64,000 bases of DNA from an uncultured Erythrobacter sp. GTDB taxonomy: Bacteria; Pseudomonadota; Alphaproteobacteria; Sphingomonadales; Sphingomonadaceae. Within the stretch, counting starts at the first letter, position 1. Each line of letters starts with the position of its first letter. Shown one piece after another: positions 27,021 to 36,636 of the stretch. The translations under genes and the position numbers were made by a program. Below the pieces are notes generated by a model. It saw only the letters and a program-made list of their open reading frames with translations, was not told the origin of the DNA and searched no databases. The stretch lies in assembly GCA_947500645.1 (NCBI GenBank), contig CANMSD010000003.1, positions 1 through 64,000 of the forward strand. Reading direction: 5' to 3'.

Positions 27021-28076
27021 ATGACGAACACGCCCCAAATCAGCATCGCTGGCCGCCCGATCGGACAGGGTCATGAGCCGTATATTATCTGCGAATTGTC
27101 GGGCAACCATAATGGCAGCCTCGATCGCGCAATCGAATTGCTCGATGCAGCCGCGGCCACCGGTGCGGACGCAATAAAGATACAGAGCTACACGCCAGAT
27201 ACGATCACCCTCGATCACGACAGCACCGATTTCCGGATCGAAGGCGGGCTGTGGGACGGGCGGACCCTGTACGACCTATACGGCGAGGCTCAAACGCCAT
27301 TCGAATGGCATGAGCCATTGTTTCGCAGAGCCCGGGAATTGGGTGTTACGCTTTTCTCCTCACCGTTTGATGAGAGTGCCGTGGATTTGCTCGAAGAGCT
27401 CGGGGCGCCTGCCTATAAGATCGCATCCTTCGAGGCGGTCGACCTCCCGCTGGTCGCATATTGTGCTTCGAAAGGTAAACCTCTGATCATATCGACCGGG
27501 ATGGCCAATCTTGATGAAATCGAAGAGGCAGTTCGTACCGCTCGCGACAATGGCTGCGAGGAAATTGTTCTGTTGCACTGCGTGAGCTCTTACCCGGCGC
27601 CTGACGAACAATCGAATGTGCGCACGGTGCCAGACTTGGCGCAACGCTTTGGGGTCGTGTCCGGTCTCTCGGACCATACGTTCGGATCGCCGGTCGCCGT
27701 AGCTTCAATCGCGCTGGGCGGCTGCGTGGTCGAAAAGCACTTTACCTTTCGACGTGCCGATGGTGGCCCGGACGCCGCGTTCAGCCTAGAGCCTGAGGAA
27801 TTCACCGCTCTCGTTCAGGACTGCAAGCGGGCGTGGCGTTCGCTCGGACAAGTGACTTACGATCTTCAGGGAAGCGAAAGTGCATCGATTCAGTTTCGCC
27901 GCTCTCTTTATGTCGTGCGCGATATTGCGGCGGGTGAGGAACTGACGCGCGAAAATATTCGCTCGATCCGCCCCGGTCACGGCCTCGCGCCAAAGCATTT
28001 GCGGGAAGTGCTGGGCCGTCAGGCTGTGAAGAATCTGAAGCGAGGTGAGCCGCTTGATTGGGCTGCGGTCGACTAA
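27021..28076 (+). CDS. pseI: Pseudaminic acid synthase
   Basis: A NeuB-family synthase of 351 aa that condenses phosphoenolpyruvate with the 6-deoxy-AltdiNAc sugar. A TIM-barrel begins YIICELSGNHNGSLDRA. Metal and substrate residues lie in FSSPFDESAVDLLE, HCVSSYPAP and EKHFTF. The C-terminal antifreeze-like SAF domain is at about 290-351 (IRPGHGLAPKHL). The GGLWDGRTLYDLY segment is specific to PseI over NeuB/LegI. It is the last gene of the cluster, converging on a membrane protein with 13 bases between stops. Confidence 0.93.
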   Translation: MTNTPQISIAGRPIGQGHEPYIICELSGNHNGSLDRAIELLDAAAATGADAIKIQSYTPDTITLDHDSTDFRIEGGLWDGRTLYDLYGEAQTPFEWHEPLFRRARELGVTLFSSPFDESAVDLLEELGAPAYKIASFEAVDLPLVAYCASKGKPLIISTGMANLDEIEEAVRTARDNGCEEIVLLHCVSSYPAPDEQSNVRTVPDLAQRFGVVSGLSDHTFGSPVAVASIALGGCVVEKHFTFRRADGGPDAAFSLEPEEFTALVQDCKRAWRSLGQVTYDLQGSESASIQFRRSLYVVRDIAAGEELTRENIRSIRPGHGLAPKHLREVLGRQAVKNLKRGEPLDWAAVD

Positions 28077-28089
28077 GATCGGCTATCGC

Positions 28090-29673
28090 TCAATCGATGC
28101 GCTCATAGTATTCGAACTCAAGAAGCTCACCCTTGTGGTCGAAGACTGGTCGGTAGCCAGCGAGAATCGCCTGGAACCGGACATCTTCAGAAAACACCTG
28201 CGTCCACTTGACGTGGATATGACGCAGCGGCCAACTCGTGCTGTGGTCGAGTATCAGCACGTCTGGCGGCATATCCTCCCACAACCTTAGCATATCATCA
28301 TGCAGCATCTGTCGACCAGGATCCTCGATTTTTACTGGAGGCGGCGGATTGTTGGCATTCTCAGGCCTGTCAAAACTCTTAAGTTCAGCAGCTACATACG
28401 CGTTGTTCACGCTCGCATTCCAGCGCAAAGCGCCGTGAGAAGCGAGGTGTTGATTGAACGGAGAAGGATTCATTATCAGGATCCCAACCCGCTTCCCATC
28501 TACCGATAACTCCGCTTGGTCCATCGCCGTATCAAGTTCTCGGACCGAGTTTTGATAATAAGCTGTTGCGCGGAACGCCCCGGCGATTGGGATTGCGACG
28601 AGCAGCGTCACAATCGCATGCCACCACCATCGGTTTATGTCGCGGTGCGTTATCCACCACCAAGCAATATACGCCATGGTAATCGGGAAGAGGTGCTGGA
28701 TATACCATCGCGACTGAATTCCTGCGACGACAACCGCCCCAACAACCATTGCGAGGCCGATCATGGTCACTCTGCCAGACAGCCGGAAAAAGCGTGCCGT
28801 GAGCAAGAAAAAGACGGCCAAAACCAGATGAGTTGGTGCTTTCAGCCAATTGGTCCTTTGATCGATCAGATTTGCGTCGATTGCACTGACCATCGCACCG
28901 ATTGCCTCACGCTGCGATGGGTCAATTACAAGCCAGAAAAACAAATATAGCGCGACGATCGAACCGGCGATGAGGTTTTCGATCCGGAAAAGCGCCAAAG
29001 GGCGACGCTGTATTGCGGCGTCCGCAACCTCGACCAAAAGCACAACGATGCTGTAGAGATATTTGAGTAGGAGTGTCGCGCCGAGCCAGAGGCCCAGAAG
29101 AAGACGAGTTTTCCAACCAATTCTCGTATCGTCTGGGTCCGAAATGCGAAGAACGAGATATGGCCAGAGGCCCAGAACGACCAGATGTTCCCGAAGGCCA
29201 AACGCGTTCATGAACAAGATTGGCAGTATCACGAGCACCGCGAGAGACACGACAAGAAACAGTGGCGAAGCACCGACGGTCTCGCGGCGGATTTTGTATG
29301 CGAGGCTCGCGGAGAATAGCACTGCCACGCCGGTCATGGACACTATCGTGAGGTCAAGCCTGAGCCCGGTGAGCTCGCTTAGCATCGCAGCGAGAGTAAA
29401 CCATGCGCGTTCCGCAGGCGGAAAATAGAGGCTGTAGTCGGCAAAAGAGTCGCCAAGTGTGAAGGCCAGACGACCAGACAGGGCACCGCCGGCCAAGTCA
29501 GGGTGGACCGAATAGTAAAACCCGTAGAACAGCTGGAGACTGCCAAGAAGAACTATTGCAAGAACAACATAGAGTGCGATGGAAGATACCGGTCGTCGGG
29601 CATCCTTCGCTTCTTTCGGCAAGTCGTCTCGCGCCCGACCGTTCGAACCGTTCGCGTTTGTCTGGAACGTCAT
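28090..29673 (-). CDS. GT-C-like polytopic membrane protein
   Basis: A 527-aa protein with about ten hydrophobic helices between residues 28 and 370. A soluble C-terminal domain follows, including VGILIMNPSPFN and DVLILDHSTSWPLRHIHVKW. The acidic pair in the first extracytoplasmic loop (SVHPDLAGG…GDSFADYSLY) resembles the GT-C glycosyltransferase layout (PMT/ArnT or O-antigen enzymes). I do not recognise a named family. Position next to pse genes suggests a role in surface glycan assembly. Confidence 0.6.
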   Translation of the reverse strand: MTFQTNANGSNGRARDDLPKEAKDARRPVSSIALYVVLAIVLLGSLQLFYGFYYSVHPDLAGGALSGRLAFTLGDSFADYSLYFPPAERAWFTLAAMLSELTGLRLDLTIVSMTGVAVLFSASLAYKIRRETVGASPLFLVVSLAVLVILPILFMNAFGLREHLVVLGLWPYLVLRISDPDDTRIGWKTRLLLGLWLGATLLLKYLYSIVVLLVEVADAAIQRRPLALFRIENLIAGSIVALYLFFWLVIDPSQREAIGAMVSAIDANLIDQRTNWLKAPTHLVLAVFFLLTARFFRLSGRVTMIGLAMVVGAVVVAGIQSRWYIQHLFPITMAYIAWWWITHRDINRWWWHAIVTLLVAIPIAGAFRATAYYQNSVRELDTAMDQAELSVDGKRVGILIMNPSPFNQHLASHGALRWNASVNNAYVAAELKSFDRPENANNPPPPVKIEDPGRQMLHDDMLRLWEDMPPDVLILDHSTSWPLRHIHVKWTQVFSEDVRFQAILAGYRPVFDHKGELLEFEYYERID

Positions 29674-30254
29674 GTTCGTCTCTATGCTATTGGCAGAACA
29701 GATTTGCTCGTAGAGTGCGCAGAGATTTCATCATACAAACTACGGAAAAGAAGCGGGGTCGTCCTCAACATTTGCGAAGAACCTCGTGCGTCACTAACCC
29801 TTTCCGGATCATATGCGATCTAAAATGAAGAGACCATGGCCAAATCGCGCCAGGTCGATTTCGGAATCCGCGATTCAGGTGGCGCACGGCGAACAAAAAA
29901 AGCGTCTGACGGTCACGCATCGCCCTGCCGATAAACCATAACACTGGTGGGTTTAACGGTTAGGCCGTGACAAAACCTTATCAAAGGCGTTGGGCTATGG
30001 TTGCGACGCTGAGGCACCAGCCACAGTAGCTGGCGTCTCACGCGCTTTCGCAAGTCCACTATGCGATCAGGTCAAAAATCTGTCATATGGAGTAATTATG
30101 TTGCTCTTTAGCAACAGGAATTCGGAATAATGAGCCTTTAGCTTTCGAGTGGATTGTGTGGCGATGCTGCTAAAGGCATCATCAAAAATTGGGGCTGATC
30201 TATTTGCGCGACCTTCCGTGTGTTCGACGGAAGCGCATGCATTGGAGCATGTCC
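29674..30254. other. Intergenic between GT-C gene and TBDR
   Basis: No gene seen. It holds a 12-bp imperfect stem-loop at 30010-30040 (TGAGGCACCAGC pairing with GCTGGCGTCTCA) and the palindrome at 30099-30116. Upstream parts show no coding pattern or RNA gene. Confidence 0.5.
30099..30116. promoter_or_regulatory. TBDR-associated palindrome, copy 2
   Basis: TGTTGCTCTTTAGCAACA: perfect seven-base arms (TGTTGCT/AGCAACA) around CTTT, 139 bases upstream of the TBDR start at 30255. Confidence 0.7.
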
Positions 30255-33200
30255 ATGACTCTCGATAAACGCTTTCATCGCAACAAGGGCACTCTTTTTA
30301 CGAGCGCTGGAGTTGTCGCAATGGTTCTCGCTCTGCCGACGAGCGTTGCGGCCCAAGACGCCAATGAGCCCGATGTAACCTTAGAGGAGGACCGGACCGA
30401 GACCGGTGATGTCATACTGGTTACGGGTACCCGTATTTTGAACCCTCAAGCTGCGGCTGCGACGCCGATTGTCGCCGTCACTGCGGAAAACATCGAACGG
30501 TCAGGCCTTACCAACGTCACCGAGCTGCTCACTCAGACGCCGGCGCTGTTCAATTCGGAGGACAATTTCGACGCTGCCGGTTCGCAAGCACGCACAGGCG
30601 CAGCTGGCGTAAACCTGCTCGACCTGCGTAATCTCGGCCCCGAACGGACGCTGGTGCTCGTCGATGGTCGACGCCACATTGCCGGGGTGCAAGGCGAAGC
30701 AGGCGTCGACATCAATACTATTCCGGTCGGTCTGATCGAGCGGATCGATGTCCTGACTGGCGGTGTGTCTTCGGTCTATGGTGCCGATGGCGTCTCAGGC
30801 GTGGTCAACTTCATTATGCGTCGCGACTTCGAGGGGATCGACTTCCGTGCTCAACAGGGCGTGTCCGATTTTGGCGATGCCGAGAGCACCTTTATCTCTG
30901 CAACCGTTGGGAGAAACTTCGCCGACAACCGGGCGAACATCGCTTTGTCATACGAGTTCCGCAAGGACGCTCGCGTTGATGCGTTGGCGCGCCCCAATGG
31001 GCAGTTCACGGCTGACACTCTGGTTCGCAACCCGAACGATATCCCTGATGATCCGAACATTCCGGACAATGTGTTCCTCGATCGGATCGGTTGGTCGGAC
31101 AGTTCGCCCGACGGTGCCATCATCGTGGACTCGAGCTTTTCGCCCTTGTTCAGAGGTGGCGGTCAACCCTACGATCCGGGCCTGTTTCTGCCGCAATCGG
31201 GATTTCTGGCTCAAGGCGGCAGCAACACGCCGATCAACAGCTATCAGGGTGATTTGCAGGCAGGGACCGAGCATCATTCGTTCAATGCCTTCTTCAACTA
31301 TGAATTGACGCCCAACATCAATTTCTTCGCAGAAGGCAAGTATGTGAAGACCGACAATTTCACGGTCGCGCAGCCTTCATTCGACTTCGCAACATTCGTG
31401 AGCGTTGACAATCCGTTCATCCCAGACAGCATTAGAGCAGCGATCACGCCCGGCAATCTGGCCCCTTTCGGTTTCGCGGATGGCATCTTGTTCAATCGCG
31501 ACAATTTCGATTTCGGCACGCGCGACGAGATTTTCGAACGCGATCTGTATCGTACCGTCGTGGGGTTTGACGGTGATGTCGGCGACAATGCCAAATTCGA
31601 GATCAGCTATGTCTACGGGCGTAATGAAACGGAGTTCACCTCCGTCAACCAGCGCGTCTCGGACCGCTATTTTGCCGCGCTCGATGCGGTGGATGCGGGC
31701 GAATTCCTTACCGGAACACCCAACGGCGTGATAGATTGCCGCGTCAATCTGGACGGCGGCGCGCTCGCGGATGCCGGCAACGGCAATTTCGGTGGAGCGC
31801 CACAGACATTCACTCCGGGCGAATGCGTGCCGCTGAACATCTTCGGCGAAGGTGTCGCGAGCCAGGCGGCGCTCGATTTCATCCTGACCGACACCTCCAA
31901 CGTCTACACGCTGGAACAGCATGTGATAAACGCCTTCGTTTCGGGCGATTTCGGCAGTTTCTTCGAATTGCCCGGCGGACCTATAAACTACGCCTTTGGC
32001 GCCGAATATCGTGAGGAAACGAGCGACTTCGGACCCGATGCCATTTCCACGCAACCTTTGTCGTTCGATCCCAACACAGGCGTTCTGGCAGACACCGCAT
32101 TGCTTGATGATGAAATCGGCGACTTCGATGTCTGGGAGATTTTCGGCGAGATCAATGTGCCGATCCTGGCCGATATACCCTTTGCCCACCTGCTCGAATT
32201 TACGGTCGCTGCACGCCATTCTGACTATTCGACCGTCGGCAGCAACCAGTCATGGTCGGTGAACGGGCAGTGGGCGCCTATTCCGGACATTCGTTTCCGT
32301 GGTGGTTATTCGGAGGCGGTTCGCGCGCCCAACATTACAGAGCTGTTTGCTCCGCGCACGGGCGCGTTCTCGTTTCTGACCGACCCATGCAGCCCGGTAA
32401 ATATCAATCAGGGCACTTCGTTCCGTGTGGCGAATTGCGAAGCTCTGATCACCGGTCTTGGCGTCGATTTCGCCACCTTCGATTTCGACAGCGATATCGC
32501 TTCGAGCGCGAGCCTCTCAGGCATCGTGGTCGGTAATCCGGAGTTGCTGGAAGAAACGGCCGAGACATGGACCGCCGGCCTCATTCTGCAACCCAGCTTC
32601 ATCCCCGGGCTCATCGTGACGTTCGACTGGTTCGACATTCGCCTGACCAATGCGATCAACCAAGCAACGTTGCAGGAAACGACGGAATTCTGTGTCGATG
32701 CGCCTACTCTGGACAACGCATTCTGCAACAACATTACGCGTGACACGACCACAGGGTTTGTGATCGACTATGTCCTGCGCCCGGAGAATGTCGCATTCTT
32801 CGAAACTGCCGGTGCCGACCTCACGATCAATTACAGTTTCGAGCCGGGCGACGGCAATCTGGGCCGTTTCGATCTCCGCGGGACGTTGGGCTATCTCGAC
32901 AAGCTCCTGTTCCTGCCTGCCAATGGCGGGATCGTGGATGACAATCGGGGCGAAATCGGATCGCCGGAGTGGGTCGGAAATGCCGACATCACTTGGACGA
33001 TCGACAATTTTTCCATCAATTACGGCGTGCAGTATATAGGCGAGCAATTGCGGTTCGAGATCGACGAGATCGCAGGCGATCCGGATATTGTGGACCCTGA
33101 TTTCCTCACGATCGACGCTCGCTTTGTTCATGATTTGCGGGCTCAATTCACGACAGACGACGAACGGGCGAGCTTCTTCATCGGTGTAAACAATATCACC

Positions 33201-33302
33201 AATGAGGCGCCTTCGCGCGGTCTGGACAGCACGCCGGTCGGCTTCCTCGGCCGCTACTTCTTTGCCGGGTTCCGGTTCAACACCGATCAGCTTGGTTTCT
33301 GA
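30255..33302 (+). CDS. TonB-dependent receptor (halogenase-linked)
   Basis: An outer-membrane receptor of 1015 aa. Signal peptide ends SVAAQ. A TonB-box-like DVILVTGTRI comes next, then a plug with ELLTQTPALF, LRNLGPERTLVLVDGRRHI and GVSSVYGADGVSGVVNFIMRRDFEG. The barrel ends in FRFNTDQLGF. The ATG at 30255 has GGAG seven bases upstream; the ATG two codons earlier is too close to it. A terminator follows directly, then a halogenase-like flavoenzyme. The ligand is unknown; this TBDR type in sphingomonads is commonly next to tryptophan-halogenase genes. Confidence 0.92.
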   Translation: MTLDKRFHRNKGTLFTSAGVVAMVLALPTSVAAQDANEPDVTLEEDRTETGDVILVTGTRILNPQAAAATPIVAVTAENIERSGLTNVTELLTQTPALFNSEDNFDAAGSQARTGAAGVNLLDLRNLGPERTLVLVDGRRHIAGVQGEAGVDINTIPVGLIERIDVLTGGVSSVYGADGVSGVVNFIMRRDFEGIDFRAQQGVSDFGDAESTFISATVGRNFADNRANIALSYEFRKDARVDALARPNGQFTADTLVRNPNDIPDDPNIPDNVFLDRIGWSDSSPDGAIIVDSSFSPLFRGGGQPYDPGLFLPQSGFLAQGGSNTPINSYQGDLQAGTEHHSFNAFFNYELTPNINFFAEGKYVKTDNFTVAQPSFDFATFVSVDNPFIPDSIRAAITPGNLAPFGFADGILFNRDNFDFGTRDEIFERDLYRTVVGFDGDVGDNAKFEISYVYGRNETEFTSVNQRVSDRYFAALDAVDAGEFLTGTPNGVIDCRVNLDGGALADAGNGNFGGAPQTFTPGECVPLNIFGEGVASQAALDFILTDTSNVYTLEQHVINAFVSGDFGSFFELPGGPINYAFGAEYREETSDFGPDAISTQPLSFDPNTGVLADTALLDDEIGDFDVWEIFGEINVPILADIPFAHLLEFTVAARHSDYSTVGSNQSWSVNGQWAPIPDIRFRGGYSEAVRAPNITELFAPRTGAFSFLTDPCSPVNINQGTSFRVANCEALITGLGVDFATFDFDSDIASSASLSGIVVGNPELLEETAETWTAGLILQPSFIPGLIVTFDWFDIRLTNAINQATLQETTEFCVDAPTLDNAFCNNITRDTTTGFVIDYVLRPENVAFFETAGADLTINYSFEPGDGNLGRFDLRGTLGYLDKLLFLPANGGIVDDNRGEIGSPEWVGNADITWTIDNFSINYGVQYIGEQLRFEIDEIAGDPDIVDPDFLTIDARFVHDLRAQFTTDDERASFFIGVNNITNEAPSRGLDSTPVGFLGRYFFAGFRFNTDQLGF

Positions 33303-33321
33303 CTAGACAAAATCGTAATGG

Positions 33322-33350
33322 AAAGGGCGCCTTTCGGGGCGCCCTTTTTT
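33322..33350 (+). terminator. Rho-independent terminator after TBDR
   Basis: AAAGGGCGCC and GGCGCCCTTT form a perfect ten-base-pair stem with loop TTTCGG, ending in a T-run (33345-33350), about 20 bases after the TBDR stop. Confidence 0.9.
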
Positions 33351-33404
33351 CGTTCATCATCCAATTACAGAAGCAAGACCGTGCGAACCGAAAGGGGGGT
33401 GACA

Positions 33405-34922
33405 GTGATCGAGCCATTGGACCGCAATGACGCCGATGATCGCCTGCGCCGCATTGTCATAGTTGGCGGAGGGTCAGCCGGCTGGATGACTGCCGCTGCC
33501 TTATCCCGCGTTACCGAAACACCGATCGTCCTGATTGAGTCTGAGGAGATCGGAACCGTCGGTGTCGGGGAAGCAACGATACCGCAAATTCGCACATTCA
33601 ATCGTGCACTTGGCATCGATGAACGCGAATTCGTGCGCGAGACCAACGGATCTTTCAAGCTGGGCATTCGCTTCATCGGCTGGAACGGTGAAGACAGCGA
33701 CTACATCCACGCTTTCGGCGCTGTCGGCCAGAACACGGGGATCATTCCATTTCACCATCTTTGGCTGCGTGCGCGCGAATTGGGAATTGCCGGATCGTTC
33801 GGTGACTACTCGTTGAACGATGTCGCGGCGCGCTCTGAGAAGATGGCCATGCCGAGCGCCGGTTTGCCTGCTCAGGGTGTGAATATGCCGTGGGCTTATC
33901 ACTTCGATGCCTCGCTTTACGCCGCCTATCTACGCCGACTGGCTGAGGGAAAGGGTGTTCGAAGGATCGAAGGCAAAGTCGAGGAAGTTACCGTGGGCTC
34001 GGCGCGCCAAGCAATCCAAAGCGTTACGCTGGAAGACGGCGGGGTGATCGAGGGCGACTTTTTCGTCGATTGCAGCGGTTTTCGTGCCCTTCTCATCTCG
34101 CAGTTCGATGGCTCCGACTTGCAAGACTGGAGCAACTGGCTCCCATGCAACCGCGCCCAGGCAGTGCCCTGCCAATCGGACCGTACTTTGACTCCCTTCA
34201 CCATGTCGACGGCGCACAAGGCCGGGTGGCAGTGGCGCATTCCTTTGCAGAACCGGGTTGGCAACGGCGTGGTCTACTGCAGCGATTTCATGAGTGATGG
34301 CGAGGCGCAGGAGCACCTTCTCGCCAATATCGATGGCCCTCCGGGGACTGAACCGCGCCTAATTCGCTTTCTGACCGGTACCCGCGGCAAGCACTGGATC
34401 GGAAACTGTCTCGCCGTCGGTTTGTCCGCCGGCTTTCTCGAACCGCTGGAGTCGACCAGCATTCACCTCATCCAGTATTCCGTTGCACGGCTGATGGCGA
34501 TGTTGCCTCGCCGGTCCGTCGACCCAGCGATTGCAGATGCGTTCAACCGCGAAGTCTCCCAACAATGGAGCCGCATACGCGATTTCCTAATCCTGCATTA
34601 CTGGGCCAATGGTCGAAAGGGAGAGCCGTTCTGGGACGCCTGCCGGACCATGGAATTACCCGACACGCTCGCTGCGAAGATCGCGCAGTTTCGCGCAACC
34701 GGCCACTTTATTCGCGAGGAGGAGGAGCTATTCACGGAAGTCGGCTGGACGCAGGTGTTCCTTGGCCAGAACGTCGTGCCAAAGTCCTGGCATCCGATTG
34801 CCGATGAGATCCCAGAAGGCGAGCTTCGTGACCTGCTTGGCAAGATCAGCGCACAGCACCACCAACTGGCTCAAGCAATGCCAACACATGAGCAGTTTAT
34901 CGAGGCGTTCATTCGGCGGTAG
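33405..34922 (+). CDS. Tryptophan-halogenase-family flavoprotein
   Basis: A 505-aa cytoplasmic FADH2-dependent halogenase-like enzyme. GGGSAGW (21-27) binds FAD. VGVGEATIP and GSFKLGIRF place K85 as the counterpart of the catalytic lysine of PrnA. GWQWRIP (274-280) is the WxWxIP signature that blocks monooxygenation. The EPLES motif (E346-S350) holds the catalytic glutamate. So all key residues are kept. I take GTG at 33405, five bases after AAGGGGGG. An in-frame ATG at 33318 would translate the terminator hairpin. The substrate is unknown; by context it acts on a compound imported by the adjacent TBDRs. Confidence 0.88.
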   Translation: MIEPLDRNDADDRLRRIVIVGGGSAGWMTAAALSRVTETPIVLIESEEIGTVGVGEATIPQIRTFNRALGIDEREFVRETNGSFKLGIRFIGWNGEDSDYIHAFGAVGQNTGIIPFHHLWLRARELGIAGSFGDYSLNDVAARSEKMAMPSAGLPAQGVNMPWAYHFDASLYAAYLRRLAEGKGVRRIEGKVEEVTVGSARQAIQSVTLEDGGVIEGDFFVDCSGFRALLISQFDGSDLQDWSNWLPCNRAQAVPCQSDRTLTPFTMSTAHKAGWQWRIPLQNRVGNGVVYCSDFMSDGEAQEHLLANIDGPPGTEPRLIRFLTGTRGKHWIGNCLAVGLSAGFLEPLESTSIHLIQYSVARLMAMLPRRSVDPAIADAFNREVSQQWSRIRDFLILHYWANGRKGEPFWDACRTMELPDTLAAKIAQFRATGHFIREEEELFTEVGWTQVFLGQNVVPKSWHPIADEIPEGELRDLLGKISAQHHQLAQAMPTHEQFIEAFIRR

Positions 34923-35107
34923 AGGCAGATCGAACCAGTTCCAATTCGGGTTTCGCCCAGTTGATCAACAACAGTCCGGACTAGCTAGCAACGTATTACG
35001 CCATTCGCCATTTCTCATTGCCTGTCACAACTCATTGGGCTGAGCCTTTGCTCACCGCGCTAACCCCGACCGTTCACATGCTTGTCGGTTCGATAAAAGC
35101 TGCTAGC

Positions 35108-35125
35108 CTTTGCTGCATCGCAATA
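35108..35125. promoter_or_regulatory. TBDR-associated palindrome, weak copy
   Basis: CTTTGC, TGCATC, GCAATA: the inner TTGC-N6-GCAA is kept but the outer bases diverge. It ends at the ribosome site of the amidohydrolase gene, so binding would block initiation if it occurs. Confidence 0.35.
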
Positions 35126-35140
35126 AGGGGACGTTGCTCG

Positions 35141-36424
35141 ATGATCGCGAAAATTGCACCGAAGATGGCTCTGGCCGCTGCGCTAGCAGTCAGCGCAACG
35201 GCGCTCCACGCAGAACGGATCGTTCTGACAGCAGACGCTATGGTCGACGTCGAAAATGGGCGATTGGTCAGCGATCCGGTGATCACGATCATTGATGGCG
35301 AGATAACCGACGCTTCCAGTGGCGAAGCGACGGCTGGCGAGGGCGATGAGATCATCAATCTGAGCGGTATGACGATCGTGCCCGGACTGATCGACATGCA
35401 TGTTCATCTGACTGGCAAGGCGACAGATCATGGCTATCGCCGCCTGCAGATTTCGCATGAGCGTGCTGCGATTACCGGCGTTGTGAATGCCAAAAAGACA
35501 CTGATGGCTGGCTTCACCACCGTGCGCAATGTCGGCGCTCCCAGCTTCTCAGACGTCGCACTGCGCGATGCGATTGCGGAAGGCGATGTGCCTGGCCCGA
35601 GGCTGTTTGTATCCGGTCCTTCGATCGGGATCACTGGCGGTCATTGCAGCGACAACAATTTGCTGCCCGAGGAATATGGCTTGGTTGGCGAAGGCGTGGC
35701 TGATGGTCCGTGGGCGGCTCGAGCCAAAGTGCGCCGCAATCTCAAGTACGGCGTCGATTTGATCAAGACGTGCTCGACCGGCGGTGTTCTGTCGAAAGGG
35801 ACCAAGGTCGGTGCGCCGCAATACACTTTGGAGGAGCTGACCGCTCTGGTCGAGGAAGCGCACAGCCACGGCCTGAAGGTCGCCAGCCACGCGCACGGCA
35901 CAGAGGGGATCCTGAACGCTATCAAAGCCGGCGCCGACACGATTGAGCATTCAAGCTTTATATCCGACGAAGGGATCGAACTTGCGAAGAAGCAGGGGAC
36001 CTACCTTTCGATGGATATCTACAACACCGAATATATTCTAAGCGAGGGCGAGGAGGCAGGAATTCTGCCGGAGAGCCTCGACAAGGAGCGCCAGGTTGGT
36101 GCGACCCAGCGCGAAAGCTTCCGTCGGGCGCATGCCGCCGGCGTGAAAATGGTGATGGGCACTGATGCCGGGGTCTATCCTCATGGTGATAATGCCAACC
36201 AGCTGTCACGCATGGTGCGATTTGGCATGACACCGGGCGAGGCCCTGAGGGCGGCCACCTACAACGCCGCCGATGCCTTGGGTCAGAAGGGCAATATCGG
36301 CGTGATCGCAGTAGGTGCCTCAGCCGATATCATTGCGGTGGCGGGTAACCCACTCGAAGATGTGTCGCTGCTTGAGAATGTGATTTTCGTTATGAAACAA
36401 GGCGAAGTCTACAAAAGCGAGTAG
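35141..36424 (+). CDS. Exported metal-dependent amidohydrolase (prolidase-like)
   Basis: A 427-aa amidohydrolase-superfamily enzyme with signal peptide ending ALHAE. MHVHL gives the HxH metal pair and the lysine of LIKTCSTGG is the likely bridging carboxylated residue. Further histidines are in KVASHAHG and IEHSSF, and MGTDAGVYPHG has the catalytic aspartate. This is the Xaa-Pro dipeptidase/imidazolonepropionase-like exported group. The ATG at 35141 has AAGGGG ten bases upstream; earlier in-frame codons give no signal peptide. It lies between halogenase and the second TBDR, so a peptide or amide substrate is likely. Confidence 0.88.
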   Translation: MIAKIAPKMALAAALAVSATALHAERIVLTADAMVDVENGRLVSDPVITIIDGEITDASSGEATAGEGDEIINLSGMTIVPGLIDMHVHLTGKATDHGYRRLQISHERAAITGVVNAKKTLMAGFTTVRNVGAPSFSDVALRDAIAEGDVPGPRLFVSGPSIGITGGHCSDNNLLPEEYGLVGEGVADGPWAARAKVRRNLKYGVDLIKTCSTGGVLSKGTKVGAPQYTLEELTALVEEAHSHGLKVASHAHGTEGILNAIKAGADTIEHSSFISDEGIELAKKQGTYLSMDIYNTEYILSEGEEAGILPESLDKERQVGATQRESFRRAHAAGVKMVMGTDAGVYPHGDNANQLSRMVRFGMTPGEALRAATYNAADALGQKGNIGVIAVGASADIIAVAGNPLEDVSLLENVIFVMKQGEVYKSE

Positions 36425-36561
36425 GAGTACACAGGCGCCCGGCGAAGCGTGTCCGAACGACTGACTGACGCCTTTGCGGAGGCATTCTGCGTAGAATATT
36501 GGCAAAAAAGCAACATTTTCGCGCGTTTGTGTTTCAAATATTTCAATCAGATGAATGACCC

Positions 36562-36588
36562 TTGACAGCATGTTGCACTGCAGCACAG
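36562..36588 (+). promoter_or_regulatory. Candidate promoter with TBDR palindrome, copy 3
   Basis: TTGACA at 36562-36567 matches a -35 box. TGTTGC-ACTGCA-GCACAG (36571-36588) follows inside the spacer and shares TGTTGC and CTGCAGCA with the copy at 44967. The right arm is imperfect. A -10 near 36586-36591 (CAGATT) is weak. Confidence 0.5.
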
Positions 36589-36636
36589 ATTCAATCTCGA
36601 ACTGAAGCCAAAAAAATACCAAGACGGGGAAAATTC

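Noticed and set aside
33318..33404. Upstream in-frame ATG for the halogenase
   Set aside because: Translation would run through the terminator hairpin; a GTG with a strong ribosome site fits family length better.
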